NCBI RefSeq assembly: GCF_020615385.1
Contig: NZ_JAJAVB010000002.1
Span: 236,265 to 300,264 of the forward strand
Reading direction: 5' to 3'
Length of the DNA stretch: 64,000 nt
Source: Jiella soli
GTDB lineage: Bacteria > Pseudomonadota > Alphaproteobacteria > Rhizobiales > Rhizobiaceae
Part shown: positions 1 through 8,896 of the stretch, one piece after another
Layout of the letters: every line of letters begins with the position of its first letter
Position numbering within the stretch: position 1 is the first letter of the stretch
Notes under the pieces: model-generated
What the model was told of the DNA's origin: nothing
The model's database searches: none
Seen by the model: the letters and a program-made list of their open reading frames with translations, nothing else
Position numbers and translations under genes: made by a program

Positions 1-19
1 GCGGCGGCCGGTCTCCTGG

Positions 20-226
20 TTAGCCGATCGTCGAGCGGGCCGCTAGCCGGCCGTAGATCGCGACGATCGCGCCGACGGCCCCGGCGCCCTCGATGAGCGC
101 GCTGGTCAGCGCTTCATTTGTGCCGGCATCGACCTCGTAACCGAAGATGCCGGCTCCGGCAGCGGCCAGCGCGACCACGGAGCCCCAGATCGTGCGCGAC
201 AGGTACCACGGTTTGGTGTCGTCCAT
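20..226 (-). CDS. Small two-helix membrane protein, possible holin-like, end of GTA cluster
   Basis: This 68-residue protein follows the giant tail-tip gene on the same strand after a gap of about 40 bases. The sequence shows a short charged start (MDDTKPWYLS), a hydrophobic segment at about residues 13-29, a short acidic loop, and a second hydrophobic Ala/Gly-rich segment at about 42-58, ending RSTIG. Small proteins of this shape sit near lysis or tail genes in alphaproteobacterial phages, so a membrane role in particle release is an inference from size, topology and position. No catalytic motif is visible. It could equally be an uncharacterised inner-membrane protein co-transcribed with the cluster. 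Confidence 0.6.
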   Translation of the reverse strand: MDDTKPWYLSRTIWGSVVALAAAGAGIFGYEVDAGTNEALTSALIEGAGAVGAIVAIYGRLAARSTIG

Positions 227-268
227 GCCTTTGTCCTTTCTCTTCCCTGGCTGATGGGTCGCCGGCGC

Positions 269-3200
269 TCAGGCCGGCCGCGAAAACTGCGCCCGTCGCG
301 CAGTACCGGCGCCCCAGACGGGGCTCATCTGGGCGAGGTCGACGGTGACGCTGGCGGGCAGCGCGCCGAACGCCGCAATCTGCTCGTCCGCCGTAATGGT
401 GACCGTCGCGGTCTGCGCCTCGCGCGTCAGCACCGTCCCGCCGCCATCGCGCATATCGATGCGGTAGAGTTCCCGCTCCTCGCCGAGCGGCACGTCGAGG
501 GTCTCCCAGCTGTCGCCGCCGGTTCGCGTGCGGCGGATCCAGGAGAGCGTCAGTGCGCCGTCCCCGGCAAAGCGCGCCCTCAGGTGGACCGGCGACAGCG
601 GCCGCACCGAGCGCGGACCGAGCGTCGCCGTGACCGTGACGGCGGCAGGGTCGTCGGCCGGGCGCGACAGCGGAGCGATGCGCCAGTCGAGGCTTCGGCC
701 CACCTCGCCGGCCGTAAGCCCGAGAGCGCCGCACGCCGCATCGAGAAGAACGAAGAGAGCCCCTTCCGCCGCCCCCGCCGCCATGGCGTCCTCGGTCCCG
801 CCCTTGGCGCGCAGGAGTCCCGAGAGCAGGAAGGTCCCGGGAGCAATCTCCTCGGCCCGCTCGAACTGCAGAACCTCGAAGGAGCCGTTCCTGCATTCGA
901 CCGCGCACAGGTTCTCGCCGCCATAAAGGCGCTCGCGCGAGATTCCGTAGAGAGCCCCCCGACCAAGCGAGACCTGAAGGCGGTTGCCCCGGTCGATCAG
1001 CGCTTCCGGACCGGGGCCGAGCGCCGCGGCGATTCGTCCGGTCTTCGCCGGCCGGATCGCCGTCGCGCGCGCCGCCAGGGCCTCGCCGCCCTCGACACGG
1101 GTGATGCCGTAGCCGGTCCATGGGGCCGCGGAAACGGCGAAACGGGCGCCGTCGAGACCGTCGCCGCCGTCAGGCAGCGGCAGGTCGAGGAATGCGACCT
1201 TCGGCCGCGACGCAGTCGGGTAAGCGGGTGGCGCCGTTCGCGGCGGGAGTGTGCCGGCGTCCGGCAGCGCCCGCCGGCGCTGCGGCATGCGCCTTGCCGA
1301 TATCCGTCTGGCGGTGCCGGTCTCGATCCGGCTCACCAGCCACTCGCCGCGCCTGCCGGCAAGCGTCAGGACGTCGCCGGCCTCGACGGCGAGCATCGCC
1401 GGAGCGATGCCGAAGGATGCCGCCTCACCGACTGCCCCAGCCTCCTGAAGCATGAGCGCGGCAAACGTCTTCGCCTCGCTCTCCTCGAGTGCGGCGGAAA
1501 CGCTGACCACCTCCTGACGCGGCTGTTCGATTCCGGCCCGCGCCGCCTCGGCCGTGCCCGGCTGATAGTCGCGCCAGGGATCGAGAAAAGAGAGGCTGAT
1601 CATATCGGCGCCATCCCCGGCCTCGGCCCGGCGCATTTCGACATAGGGACCACCCAGTTCGGCGAAGCCGTCGATCTCGGCGACCGGCCGCAGCCGGCCG
1701 AGCGCCCGGAACACGATCCTCCCGTCCGCCGCGTTCGCGGCGGTGCCGGTGAGACGCAGCAGCCCTTCCAGGAGATCGCGGGCCGAGCTCGGGCCGTCGT
1801 CGACATAGCCGGTCAGCGAGGCCTCGACGCCGGACACGTCGAAATCCGCGATTGCGTGGTCCTTGAGGATTGCCGCGATCAGCGCGTCGGCCGGCGCATT
1901 GCCGAGCCGCCCGCTCAGCCAGTGCCCGCGTCGCCAGTTCTCGCCGTCGCGCCACAGATCGCTCCGCCCGGGAAAGGCCGGATAGGGCCGCGCGTCCCAG
2001 GTCCAGACATGGACCGCCGACGCATCGACCATCCGCCCGCCATAGATGGGCGAGACCGGATTATTCGCCTCGGAAAACCCTCCGGCCGTCTCGTCCCAAT
2101 AGCCGAGTTGCGTCTCGAGGAACCGCCGCTGGACGAGGTCGTCGCGGCCTCCGGCCGAAAAATGCGGCACATGGCTCTCGGAAGACTTCGGGTCGACGAA
2201 GACGTTCGGCTGGTTCGGGCCCTTGTCGATCGCCGGGCAGCCGAGTTCGGTCAGCCAGATCGGCTTGGCCTTCGGCACGTAAGGCGACGGAGAGCCGAGT
2301 TCGACGCCGCCGCGACGATCGAAATGCAGGTTGGACCACCAGCCAAGCAGGTCCTTGGCGCGAAACACCCAGGGCTTGCCGGCCGCACCGTCGGTGATCG
2401 CCGTGCGCGCCTTCGCGGCGCGGTCGGCCTCGTTCAGATAGTACCAGTCAAAATATTCGCCGCCTGCGATCCCCGCCGAAAGCCCGTCGCGGTCGTAGAC
2501 GGACGCTGCGTCAGCGCTCTCCGCCACCTCGTCGCGCCAGTCGGCGAGCGGCAGATAGTCGTCGATGCCGATGACGTCGATCGCATCCGAAGCCCAGAGC
2601 GGGTCGAGATTGAAGAAGACGTCGCCGGAGCCGTCCTCCGGGTGATAGCCGAAATATTCGCTCCAATCGGCGGCATAGGTCACGACGGCACCCGGCAGCA
2701 TCGCCTTCACCTCGCCGGCGATGTCGATCAGTCCCTCGACGAAGGGAAAGTGGCCGGCGTCGTCTCGCAGACGCGTCAGCCCGCGCAGTTCCGACCCGAT
2801 GACGAAGGCGTCGACGCCGGCGGCAGCCGCCAGATGCGCCTGATGGAAGATCATCCGCCGGTAGGACCATTCGTCCGGCCCCGAATAGGTGAGAACGCCG
2901 TCCTCGAAGCTGAAATCTGAAGGCTCGGCCGTCCCGAGAAAGGCTGCGATGTCGCTCCTCGCCGTCGCCGTCCGATCCGCCGTCCCGCCGCGCTCCGGCG
3001 CGATGTCGAGGCTGATCCGGCCGCGCCAGGGAAAGGCCGCCTGCTCCGCGCCGCCATAGGGATCGGGAAGTCCGTTACCCGGCGGCACGTCCATCAGCAT
3101 GAACGGGTAGTAGGTCACCGACAGGCCCCGCGCCCGAAGATCGGCGATCGCGCGCAGAACGCCGGCATCGCTCGGCGTACCGCCATAGGCCGGCCCGCCG

Positions 3201-4153
3201 TCCACCCAGCTGACGCGCTCGGCCTCCCCGCGCGTGATCGGGCCGACGCGCCAGGCTTCGGTCTCGTCGCGCGCGGAGATCTCGACCCGCGGCGTCAGCC
3301 GGCAGTGGCCCGCCCTCAGATCGTCGCCAAACCAGGAGACGACGAGCGCGGCGCGCTGAAGCGCCGGACAAAGCGCCTGGAGTTCGTCGAGCGAAGCGGC
3401 CCAGTCGCTCGGCGCGTAGAGCATGTTCCGGTTGACCAGCCGATCCTCGCCCTCGCCGATCCGCTCGCGCACGACGGCGGGGTCGAGCCCGTGCTCGCTG
3501 GCGCCGGGAATGATGGTCACCGCCTTGAGCTGGCCTTCGAGAGCGCCAACGGGGCGCAGCACCTCGCAGGAGATCTGCGGAATCCGGTTGCCCCAGCGCC
3601 CCAGCGGCATGCGCTCGAAGACGAGATAGGCGAGGCCGCGATAGGCCGGCGCGCGGCCCGGTCCCTGCTGGGCCTCGATGAGCGGATCAGGGGCCTGGGT
3701 CTCATCGCCGAGATAGACCCTCAGCGACACGGTCTCGAGGTCGAGTTCCTCGCCATCGGCCCAGATGCGGCGGATCGCGGCGATCGGTCCTTCGCACAGG
3801 CCGACCGCGACATTGCCGAAATAGCTGTAGGTCGTGGTCTCGACCTTCTGGCCGCCGCCCTTGCCGCCCTGGCGCTCGGTCTGGGTCTCCTCCTCGAACC
3901 GCGTCGTCCAGATCACCTGCCCGGCGACGCGCGCGGTGCCGTAGACGCGCGCGATCCCGGCCCCCTCGTCGGCCTGCATGATCCTCGTGTTCGACAGCCG
4001 CGCGCCCTGCCGACGGGTCGTGCCGCCAAACAGCGTGCTGTCGACCGCGGCGCCGGCGAGTCCGCCGACCGCCCGGCCGAGAACGGCACCGAAGGGGCCG
4101 CCGAGAATGCCGCCGACGAAGCCGCCGGCCGCCTGCAGAAGGATCGTCGCCAT
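269..4153 (-). CDS. GTA tail-tip megatron, glycoside-hydrolase TIM-barrel protein (g15-like)
   Basis: The 1294-residue product matches the giant terminal protein of the RcGTA tail tip (gene 15 product), which forms the lower baseplate and the spike that contacts the host. The first 40 residues are Gly-rich and hydrophobic (GGILGGPFGAVLG), as in this family. A TIM-barrel region spans very roughly residues 430-720: YAADWSEYFGY near 498, TELGCPAIDKG near 633 and WDARPYPAFP near 716. The C-terminal third has the repeated beta-rich hub and fibronectin-like character of tail-tip proteins. It starts 3 bases after the NlpC/P60 gene, the usual g14-g15 order. A paralogue lies at 43589-47554. Confidence 0.93.
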   Translation of the reverse strand: MATILLQAAGGFVGGILGGPFGAVLGRAVGGLAGAAVDSTLFGGTTRRQGARLSNTRIMQADEGAGIARVYGTARVAGQVIWTTRFEEETQTERQGGKGGGQKVETTTYSYFGNVAVGLCEGPIAAIRRIWADGEELDLETVSLRVYLGDETQAPDPLIEAQQGPGRAPAYRGLAYLVFERMPLGRWGNRIPQISCEVLRPVGALEGQLKAVTIIPGASEHGLDPAVVRERIGEGEDRLVNRNMLYAPSDWAASLDELQALCPALQRAALVVSWFGDDLRAGHCRLTPRVEISARDETEAWRVGPITRGEAERVSWVDGGPAYGGTPSDAGVLRAIADLRARGLSVTYYPFMLMDVPPGNGLPDPYGGAEQAAFPWRGRISLDIAPERGGTADRTATARSDIAAFLGTAEPSDFSFEDGVLTYSGPDEWSYRRMIFHQAHLAAAAGVDAFVIGSELRGLTRLRDDAGHFPFVEGLIDIAGEVKAMLPGAVVTYAADWSEYFGYHPEDGSGDVFFNLDPLWASDAIDVIGIDDYLPLADWRDEVAESADAASVYDRDGLSAGIAGGEYFDWYYLNEADRAAKARTAITDGAAGKPWVFRAKDLLGWWSNLHFDRRGGVELGSPSPYVPKAKPIWLTELGCPAIDKGPNQPNVFVDPKSSESHVPHFSAGGRDDLVQRRFLETQLGYWDETAGGFSEANNPVSPIYGGRMVDASAVHVWTWDARPYPAFPGRSDLWRDGENWRRGHWLSGRLGNAPADALIAAILKDHAIADFDVSGVEASLTGYVDDGPSSARDLLEGLLRLTGTAANAADGRIVFRALGRLRPVAEIDGFAELGGPYVEMRRAEAGDGADMISLSFLDPWRDYQPGTAEAARAGIEQPRQEVVSVSAALEESEAKTFAALMLQEAGAVGEAASFGIAPAMLAVEAGDVLTLAGRRGEWLVSRIETGTARRISARRMPQRRRALPDAGTLPPRTAPPAYPTASRPKVAFLDLPLPDGGDGLDGARFAVSAAPWTGYGITRVEGGEALAARATAIRPAKTGRIAAALGPGPEALIDRGNRLQVSLGRGALYGISRERLYGGENLCAVECRNGSFEVLQFERAEEIAPGTFLLSGLLRAKGGTEDAMAAGAAEGALFVLLDAACGALGLTAGEVGRSLDWRIAPLSRPADDPAAVTVTATLGPRSVRPLSPVHLRARFAGDGALTLSWIRRTRTGGDSWETLDVPLGEERELYRIDMRDGGGTVLTREAQTATVTITADEQIAAFGALPASVTVDLAQMSPVWGAGTARRAQFSRPA

Positions 4154-4156
4154 GGC

Positions 4157-4618
4157 TTACTCCGGAAAGCGGAAGGCGCCGGCGATCCGCCGCCGCCAGG
4201 CGTTCGGCATGGGCGAGGAGACGACCGCGGCGCCCTCATAGGCGTGGATCAGCCGCCCGTCCTCGTCGAGGATCGCGCAATGGGTGGCGGGCGACTGGGC
4301 GCGCCAGCGAAAGAGGACGACATCGCCCGGGCCGGCCTCGGCCATCGCCAGGGGAAGGAGATGCCGGCCCGCCGCCGCCATCAGCCGGTCCGGGCCGCCG
4401 CGCAACGCCCAGCTCCTACCGTAGGAGCCCGGATCTTCCGGTTCGATCCCGTAGAGTTCGCGAAAGACCCCGCGCAGGAGACCCAGGCAGTCCGAGCCGA
4501 CCTGCTTGCGGCAGCCCTGATGGCGGTAAGGCGTGCCCAGCCAGGTCCGCGCTTCCATGAGCGCCTCCTCGCGGCGTCCGCGGCGGCGTTCCTGGCCGGC
4601 ATGTGCTGCGGCACTCAT
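4157..4618 (-). CDS. NlpC/P60 family tail peptidase (g14-like)
   Basis: This 153-residue protein is a phage-type NlpC/P60 cysteine peptidase that would cut peptidoglycan stems during DNA entry. The catalytic cysteine is Cys44 in GSDCLGLLRG. The histidine is His113 in THCAI, with a third polar position near His125 in LIHAYEG. The terminal WRRRIAGAFRF stretch is typical of the GTA/TIGR02219 subfamily. The ATG overlaps the stop of the hub gene by 4 bases, so translation is probably coupled. A paralogue at 47564-48010 keeps the same motifs. Confidence 0.93.
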   Translation of the reverse strand: MSAAAHAGQERRRGRREEALMEARTWLGTPYRHQGCRKQVGSDCLGLLRGVFRELYGIEPEDPGSYGRSWALRGGPDRLMAAAGRHLLPLAMAEAGPGDVVLFRWRAQSPATHCAILDEDGRLIHAYEGAAVVSSPMPNAWRRRIAGAFRFPE

Positions 4619-5505
4619 GGCACCACCGGCGAGCCGTCGAAGACGCCGTCGGACTTGGCGACGGCGAGCGCCGCATCCGCACCCGGCATATGCGGAAAGC
4701 CGCGGAAATTGACGCTGTTTGAAAAGCGCAGGCGACAGGTCTCGAAGCTCTTGTCGCAGCCCTGCGTCACCTTGATCCGATCGCCGGCGGCGAGGCCTGC
4801 CTCGATCGCCTCCGCGAGGAAGAACCTCACTGTTCCAAGGCCGCTCTCGGCCGCCGAGACGATGTCGGCGGCCAATCCCGCTCCCTGCCCGGCAAGGACG
4901 GCGAGCCGGCCGGACGAGAAAGCGCTGGCGGCCGCGCCGAGATCGCTCGCGGTCTCGATCGACGCTCCCGTCGCCGCGAAAATCACCGCCTCGACGGTAA
5001 AGGGCGGCGTCGAGGCCGGAAAGCCGCAGCGCGCGTCGCCGAAGACGGCGTCGCAGCGGCGCCGATAGAGCCGTCCGCGGACCCGGTCGAGGCGGGTGGC
5101 GATGCTCCTCAACTCGGCCGTGAAGGCGGTCTCGCCGCGTTTCACCTCGCCGAGCTCAGCGACATCGAGCCGCAGATGGGCCGCCGGATTCTGCCAGTCG
5201 ACGACGAAGGTCTCGACCGTCGCGCCGTCGTAGCGCCCGGCGAAGATGTCGACCTCCTCGATTGCCGCCGAGGACAGCGCCCCCTCGACCTCGCGCGTCG
5301 TCGCGGCGAGGCCGAGTTCCTCTTCCGCTTCGCTCGCCGAAAGCCCTGTCGCCGCGGCAAACAACGTCCCGTCGAAGGACAGCGGCGCGTCGTGGTCGGT
5401 GAAGCCGAGGACGGTCCCGTCGCGCCTCGTCAGCCGCCAGCAATTGGCGAGCGTCGTCGCCGGACCCTTCGTCGCCGCGGCAAGCGCGGGGGGCAGCTGT
5501 TTCAT
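4615..5505 (-). CDS. DUF2163 baseplate hub protein (g13-like)
   Basis: The 296-residue product belongs to the phage_BR0599/DUF2163 family, the hub that joins the distal tail ring to the spike. It shows the family signatures GFTDHD near residue 34 and NFRGFP near 266. Four cysteines at 151, 160, 250 and 257 fall in paired motifs (CDAVFGDARC and CDKSFETC). In lambda gpL and related hubs four cysteines hold an iron-sulfur cluster, so the same is inferred here. The paralogue in the second phage block has its cysteines at exactly the same residue numbers. The gene overlaps both neighbours by 4 bases. Confidence 0.93.
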   Translation of the reverse strand: MKQLPPALAAATKGPATTLANCWRLTRRDGTVLGFTDHDAPLSFDGTLFAAATGLSASEAEEELGLAATTREVEGALSSAAIEEVDIFAGRYDGATVETFVVDWQNPAAHLRLDVAELGEVKRGETAFTAELRSIATRLDRVRGRLYRRRCDAVFGDARCGFPASTPPFTVEAVIFAATGASIETASDLGAAASAFSSGRLAVLAGQGAGLAADIVSAAESGLGTVRFFLAEAIEAGLAAGDRIKVTQGCDKSFETCRLRFSNSVNFRGFPHMPGADAALAVAKSDGVFDGSPVVP

Positions 5506-6140
5506 GGCCGGATCTCGATCAGCGGAATGGAGGGGATCTCGCCCGCCTCGAAGGCGGCGAGATTGACGGAGAGATGGTCGAGGTCGAAGCGCACGGGGAC
5601 GTCGAACTCGAAGCCGGCGGTCACAAGCGCGCCGGCTGTCGGAGCGACGGCGAAGGTGACCGCGCCCGTGGTCGCATCCACGCTGAAACCGTCGTCGCCG
5701 AGCTCGATCCCGTCGCCAGCGACCCGCACGGTCCCAGTGACGGGCTTTTCGATCGGGCGGCGATAGGCCCCCTCGTCCGCCCCGTAGACCTTGACCAGGG
5801 CGAACGCCGTCGCCGAACCATCCCCGACCGCGATAGCTTGGTCCAGCGGCGAGACCGGAGCGCCATGGGCGGCCGATCGCCAGTCGAGCGGGTCGCGAAA
5901 TCGAAACCCCGTCAGCTTGCCGCGGCGCACCTCGAAGAAGGCGACCACCGCGACGAGATCGGCGAGGCTCTTGACGCCCGAGCCCGCATCGTAGCGGCGG
6001 GTCGAGTGCCGATGGCGCTGGTTGCGGTGCTCGAAGCCAGTGGACAGGCGGACGATCTCGGTCAGCCGCTCCGGGCCGCCACTCGTGCCGAAGGCGATCC
6101 GGAGCGGGAACCGCTCCTCGGAAAAGCTCTCGATCGTCAT
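5502..6140 (-). CDS. DUF2460 distal tail protein (g12-like)
   Basis: This 212-residue protein is a DUF2460/TIGR02217 family member, the distal tail protein of GTA particles that caps the tube and anchors the hub. The family pattern FGTSGGPERLTEIV near residue 17 and the arginine-rich HSTRRYDAGSG region near 45 are visible, followed by a beta-rich C-terminal half. The gene sits 3 bases after the tape-measure stop and overlaps the hub gene by 4 bases, the conserved g11-g12-g13 order. Confidence 0.92.
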   Translation of the reverse strand: MTIESFSEERFPLRIAFGTSGGPERLTEIVRLSTGFEHRNQRHRHSTRRYDAGSGVKSLADLVAVVAFFEVRRGKLTGFRFRDPLDWRSAAHGAPVSPLDQAIAVGDGSATAFALVKVYGADEGAYRRPIEKPVTGTVRVAGDGIELGDDGFSVDATTGAVTFAVAPTAGALVTAGFEFDVPVRFDLDHLSVNLAAFEAGEIPSIPLIEIRP

Positions 6141-6143
6141 GGG

Positions 6144-6719
6144 TCAGAGCCCGCGCCGGCCGCGCCCCGCCGCGCGGGCGAGCATGGCCTGGATCTGCGC
6201 CTCGGCACGTTGGAAGCTCGGCGCGTCCGGCGTCGACACGTTGAAGACGATCGACGGTCCCGCGTGCGCCGCCGGAGCCGCGACGCCGAGCGATCCGTCC
6301 GTGCCGCGCTTCAGGGGCAGGATCGCCTCCGCCCCCGCCTCGCCCATCAGGCCGAGCTTGCCTCCCGTCGGAAAATAGCTCGGCGCCGCCACGACCCCAC
6401 CCTTGGCGAAGGGCGTGACGGTGGGGGCGCCGATCGCCCCCGAAACCGCATCACCCAATCCGCTGAAGAGCGGGCCGATCGCGCTCGATGCGAGACCGGT
6501 CAGCGGCTTGAGCGCGGCGTCGAGAGCGATCGCCGAGATCCTCTGGCCGAGCTGGCGCAAAACGCTCTCGAACGAGCGACCTCCGACAATGGCGCCGCTG
6601 AAGGCCGAGGTCAGCGCCGAGCCGAAGCTGTTCGCCCGTTTGGTGATGTCATCCAGGGCGCGCTCCAGGCCGCTCGTATCCGCCGCGACGGCAACGGTCA
6701 GCGTCTCGTCCTCGTTCAT
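6144..6719 (-). CDS. Short tail tape-measure protein (g11-like)
   Basis: At 191 residues this is a minimal tape-measure protein, about the size seen in GTAs, whose tails are short. It has a VAADTSGLERAL start, a Ser/Gly/Ala-rich helical middle, and the phage tape-measure C-terminal motif FAKGGVVAAPSYFPTGG followed by LMGEAGAEAILPL. Tape-measure length sets tail length, so a particle built from this cluster should have a tail far shorter than one using the 805-residue tape measure at 49514-51931. Confidence 0.9.
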   Translation of the reverse strand: MNEDETLTVAVAADTSGLERALDDITKRANSFGSALTSAFSGAIVGGRSFESVLRQLGQRISAIALDAALKPLTGLASSAIGPLFSGLGDAVSGAIGAPTVTPFAKGGVVAAPSYFPTGGKLGLMGEAGAEAILPLKRGTDGSLGVAAPAAHAGPSIVFNVSTPDAPSFQRAEAQIQAMLARAAGRGRRGL

Positions 6720-6723
6720 CTCG

Positions 6724-6945
6724 TCATCCTCGATCGGGAAAGCGCCGCATCAGCGCGGCCAGGTCGTCCCGCCCCGGCGCGCCCACATGCGCGGGCAGAT
6801 GCGGGATCGCAGCGGCGGCAAGCTCGCGCGGGGTCATCGTCCAGAATTCGGCCGGCGAAAGGCCCATCAGGCCGATCCCCAGCGCCATCGCCTCGTCCCA
6901 GGGAAAGGCCGCGCCGGCAGCCCCGTCCGCCGGCGCGGCTCTCAA
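6724..6945 (-). CDS. Tail assembly chaperone-like small protein (g10.1-like, DUF2376)
   Basis: This 73-residue protein lies between the TAC gene and the tape measure, as gene 10.1 does in RcGTA. The middle part (WDEAMALGIGLMGLSPAEFWTM) carries the helical segment typical of phage TAC/DUF2376 proteins, where an LSPxEFW-like motif is conserved. Its start overlaps the preceding gene by 4 bases. It probably acts with that gene product as a two-part chaperone, here as separate overlapping genes instead of a frameshift product. Confidence 0.85.
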   Translation of the reverse strand: MRAAPADGAAGAAFPWDEAMALGIGLMGLSPAEFWTMTPRELAAAAIPHLPAHVGAPGRDDLAALMRRFPDRG

Positions 6946-7292
6946 GGGTCCGGCGCCGGCTCCACCGACCGGTCGGCGCTGCCGAACGCCGCCGTGAGCA
7001 GCTTTGCGGCCAGAGCCGCCGCGCCGGCCGCCCCGCCGTCGATCCGCATGCTCTCCACCTCGCCGTCGCTCACTTCGGCCCCCGCCCCCCTGAGGCCCGC
7101 CCCGATGATGCGAACGAGATCACGCGCCGAGAGCCGGCCACCACCGAACCGCGCGGCGAGGTCCGCCAGATTGTCGGCCGAGAAGGCGTCCTCGAGTTCG
7201 GCGAGAGCGCCGAGCGTCAGACAGAGCCGCCGCTCACGCCCTTCGATGATGGCGCCGACTTCGCCGCGGCGACGGTTCACCGCCATCGTCAC
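6942..7292 (-). CDS. GTA tail assembly chaperone, GTA_TAC family (g10-like)
   Basis: The 116-residue product resembles the gene transfer agent TAC family: a basic, beta-rich N-terminus (NRRRGEVGAIIEGRERRLCL) followed by LGALAELEDAF and an acidic, alanine-rich C-terminus. Such chaperones coat the tape measure while the tube polymerises. It overlaps the major tail protein gene upstream and the g10.1-like gene downstream by 4 bases each, so the three are translationally linked. Confidence 0.9.
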   Translation of the reverse strand: MTMAVNRRRGEVGAIIEGRERRLCLTLGALAELEDAFSADNLADLAARFGGGRLSARDLVRIIGAGLRGAGAEVSDGEVESMRIDGGAAGAAALAAKLLTAAFGSADRSVEPAPDP

Positions 7293-7702
7293 AGCACCGA
7301 AAAGCCGAGCGCGCCGGCCGATTCCAGCGTCGCCTCAAAGGTCACCTCGCCATTGTGCTCCCCGCCATATTCGAGGGCCGTGACCTGAAACGGACCGGAG
7401 ACGATCCCGAAGTCCGGAATCACCGCCTGGAAGGCAACGATGCGGGAGTCGAAGAAGATCTGCCGAAGCGACGCGTCCGAGGCGGCATCCTTGAAGATGC
7501 CGGAGCCGGACAGGGACGCGCGCTGGACGCCGGCGCCGCCGAGGAGTTCCCGCCACCGCCCGGCGCTCTCGGTATCGGTAATGTCGACGGTCTCGGCATT
7601 GAAGGCGATCCGGCGGGTCCTCAGCCCCGCCAGGGTGACGAAGTTGCCGTCGCCGTCCTCATCGACCTTCAAGAGGAGGTCCTTGCCTCGCTGTGCGGTC
7701 AT
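7289..7702 (-). CDS. Major tail tube protein, TP901-1 family (g9-like)
   Basis: The start MTAQRGKDLLLKVD at 7702 is chosen because it is the first ATG and matches the family N-terminus; an in-frame TTG at 7732 would add ten residues. The 137-residue protein has the phage_TIGR02126/TP901-1 pattern, including TRRIAFNAETVDITD near residue 30 and a GGEHNGEVTFEATLESAG C-terminus. It forms the stacked hexamer rings of the tail tube. A hairpin with a T tract lies just upstream at 7731-7758, which suggests its expression depends on read-through or on a separate transcript end. Confidence 0.92.
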   Translation of the reverse strand: MTAQRGKDLLLKVDEDGDGNFVTLAGLRTRRIAFNAETVDITDTESAGRWRELLGGAGVQRASLSGSGIFKDAASDASLRQIFFDSRIVAFQAVIPDFGIVSGPFQVTALEYGGEHNGEVTFEATLESAGALGFSVL

Positions 7703-7730
7703 TCTGACACATCCTGTCTCTGCGGAAGCC

Positions 7731-7758
7731 AAAGAAAAAGGCGGCCCGTCGGACCGCC
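7731..7758 (-). terminator. Terminator-like hairpin before the tail tube gene
   Basis: Read on the minus strand, an 8-base-pair GC stem (arms at 7751-7758 and 7740-7747, one G-T pair, three-base loop) is followed by TTTTTCTTT. It lies between the g8-like and g9-like genes, inside what is otherwise one operon. Confidence 0.6.
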
Positions 7759-7808
7759 TCGAAACCGTTCTGAAATCGTGATCGCCCGACCGGCGGGCGC
7801 GCCGTCGC

Positions 7809-8219
7809 TCAGGCCAGCGGTTCGGTCACCGCACGGAACCGGAGGATCCCGTGATAGGTCGCAGAATCCGGCTCCTGCCGTGCTTCCGCGAACTGGAGCT
7901 GCAGGTTGACCAAGTGATGGCCCTCGAGCGGCAGATGCGCGTCGTCGAGCTTGCGCGACACCTTGTCCATGATCTCGTAGGTCTCGGCCTTGCCACCGCC
8001 CTTGGCCCACACATGCAGCGTCAGAATGTGTTCCGCGCCGTCTTCCGTGCCGGTCGACCAATCGACGACGGCCGTCCTGCCAAGCGTCAGATAGGGAAAC
8101 TTGGCACGTTCCGGCCGGCGATCGAAGACTTTCGGACCGCCAAGGAGCGCCGTCAGCGCCGGATCGGAGGTCAATGTCTCGAAAATCGTTTCCTGCAGTT
8201 CAGCGCTGGGATGCGCCAT
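7809..8219 (-). CDS. DUF3168 tail completion protein (g8-like)
   Basis: This 136-residue protein starts MAHPSAELQETIFETL and carries the DUF3168 pattern, including LLGGPKVFDRRPE near residue 25 and a VWAKGGGKAETYEI segment in the middle. The family forms the ring that terminates the tail tube and joins it to the head connectors. It lies between the adaptor genes and the major tail protein gene, as in RcGTA. Confidence 0.9.
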   Translation of the reverse strand: MAHPSAELQETIFETLTSDPALTALLGGPKVFDRRPERAKFPYLTLGRTAVVDWSTGTEDGAEHILTLHVWAKGGGKAETYEIMDKVSRKLDDAHLPLEGHHLVNLQLQFAEARQEPDSATYHGILRFRAVTEPLA

Positions 8220-8306
8220 CGCTTCGGCCCTCGTTCACGGTTTCTGACCATCTGAAACATATGCCACGATCGACGGTCCGTCACGACACGCGACACCTCG
8301 ATTTCA

Positions 8307-8564
8307 TCAACTGTTCGTAAAACCTGATCCGTCGAGTCGATAAGTCGTCGCCGGCGTTGTTGTTCCATTCGAGGACAGCGCCGATGCCTCGAAGTCCGCT
8401 AGAACGTTTAGCGCGTCGGGACTCGCGGTCAGCAAGGATGTCTCCGGCAGATTGCGGATCGTCGCGGACGCATCACCCAGCCGATGCCGCGCCAGGATCA
8501 GGACCGCCTTGTGGCGGACGCTCGCAACGAGCCGTCCCGGATCGATGCGCAAGGAAAGCCGCAT
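8307..8564 (-). CDS. Hypothetical small protein between GTA g7- and g8-like genes
   Basis: An 85-residue frame starts at an ATG that overlaps the stop of the head-tail adaptor gene (TGATG), a coupling pattern shared with its neighbours. The N-terminal half is basic (MRLSLRIDPGRLVASVRHK); the C-terminal half is Ser/Thr/Asn-rich and looks unstructured. No family is recognised. RcGTA has no named gene at this place, so it could be a lineage-specific accessory, or a chance frame in the 344-base interval between the two recognised genes. Confidence 0.4.
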   Translation of the reverse strand: MRLSLRIDPGRLVASVRHKAVLILARHRLGDASATIRNLPETSLLTASPDALNVLADFEASALSSNGTTTPATTYRLDGSGFTNS

Positions 8565-8896
8565 CAGGCCTCTTCCTCGCAGCGGCAGATCAGGAACCGA
8601 CCGGTCTCATCGGGATCATGCACTGAGCGGATGATGAGACGCCGCTCGCCGAGGCGGAACGACTGTCCGCGTTCCAGACCGGAGACGGTGCGGCAGATCA
8701 CCCGATGCGTCACGGTGACCTCCCGGCGGTCGAAGCGCTCGCGCGCCTCCACGCCGGTCGGCTCGACATGCACCGAGAGTTCGCGCAGTTCCTGCCATGC
8801 GGTCGCTGCGCCGCCGGCTCCGTCGGAAATTTCCACCGGCGCCTCCAGCACAGCCCGGCGGCGCAGGAGCCCGGGATCGAGAAACAGCGGCGCCAT
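8564..8896 (-). CDS. Head-tail adaptor protein (g7-like)
   Basis: The 110-residue product fits the phage head-tail joining family (SPP1 gp16/HK97 gp10-like). It shows RRRAVLEAPVE near residue 12, the RREVTVTHRV strand pair near 58, and a C-terminal IIRSVHDPDETGRFL segment. It would form the stopper ring under the connector. Its ATG overlaps the stop of the connector gene (TGATG). Confidence 0.88.
   Translation of the reverse strand: MAPLFLDPGLLRRRAVLEAPVEISDGAGGAATAWQELRELSVHVEPTGVEARERFDRREVTVTHRVICRTVSGLERGQSFRLGERRLIIRSVHDPDETGRFLICRCEEEA

Noticed and set aside
254-2920. An 888-codon open frame on the plus strand
   Set aside because: Antisense shadow of the first megatron gene with atypical composition and no recognisable domain.
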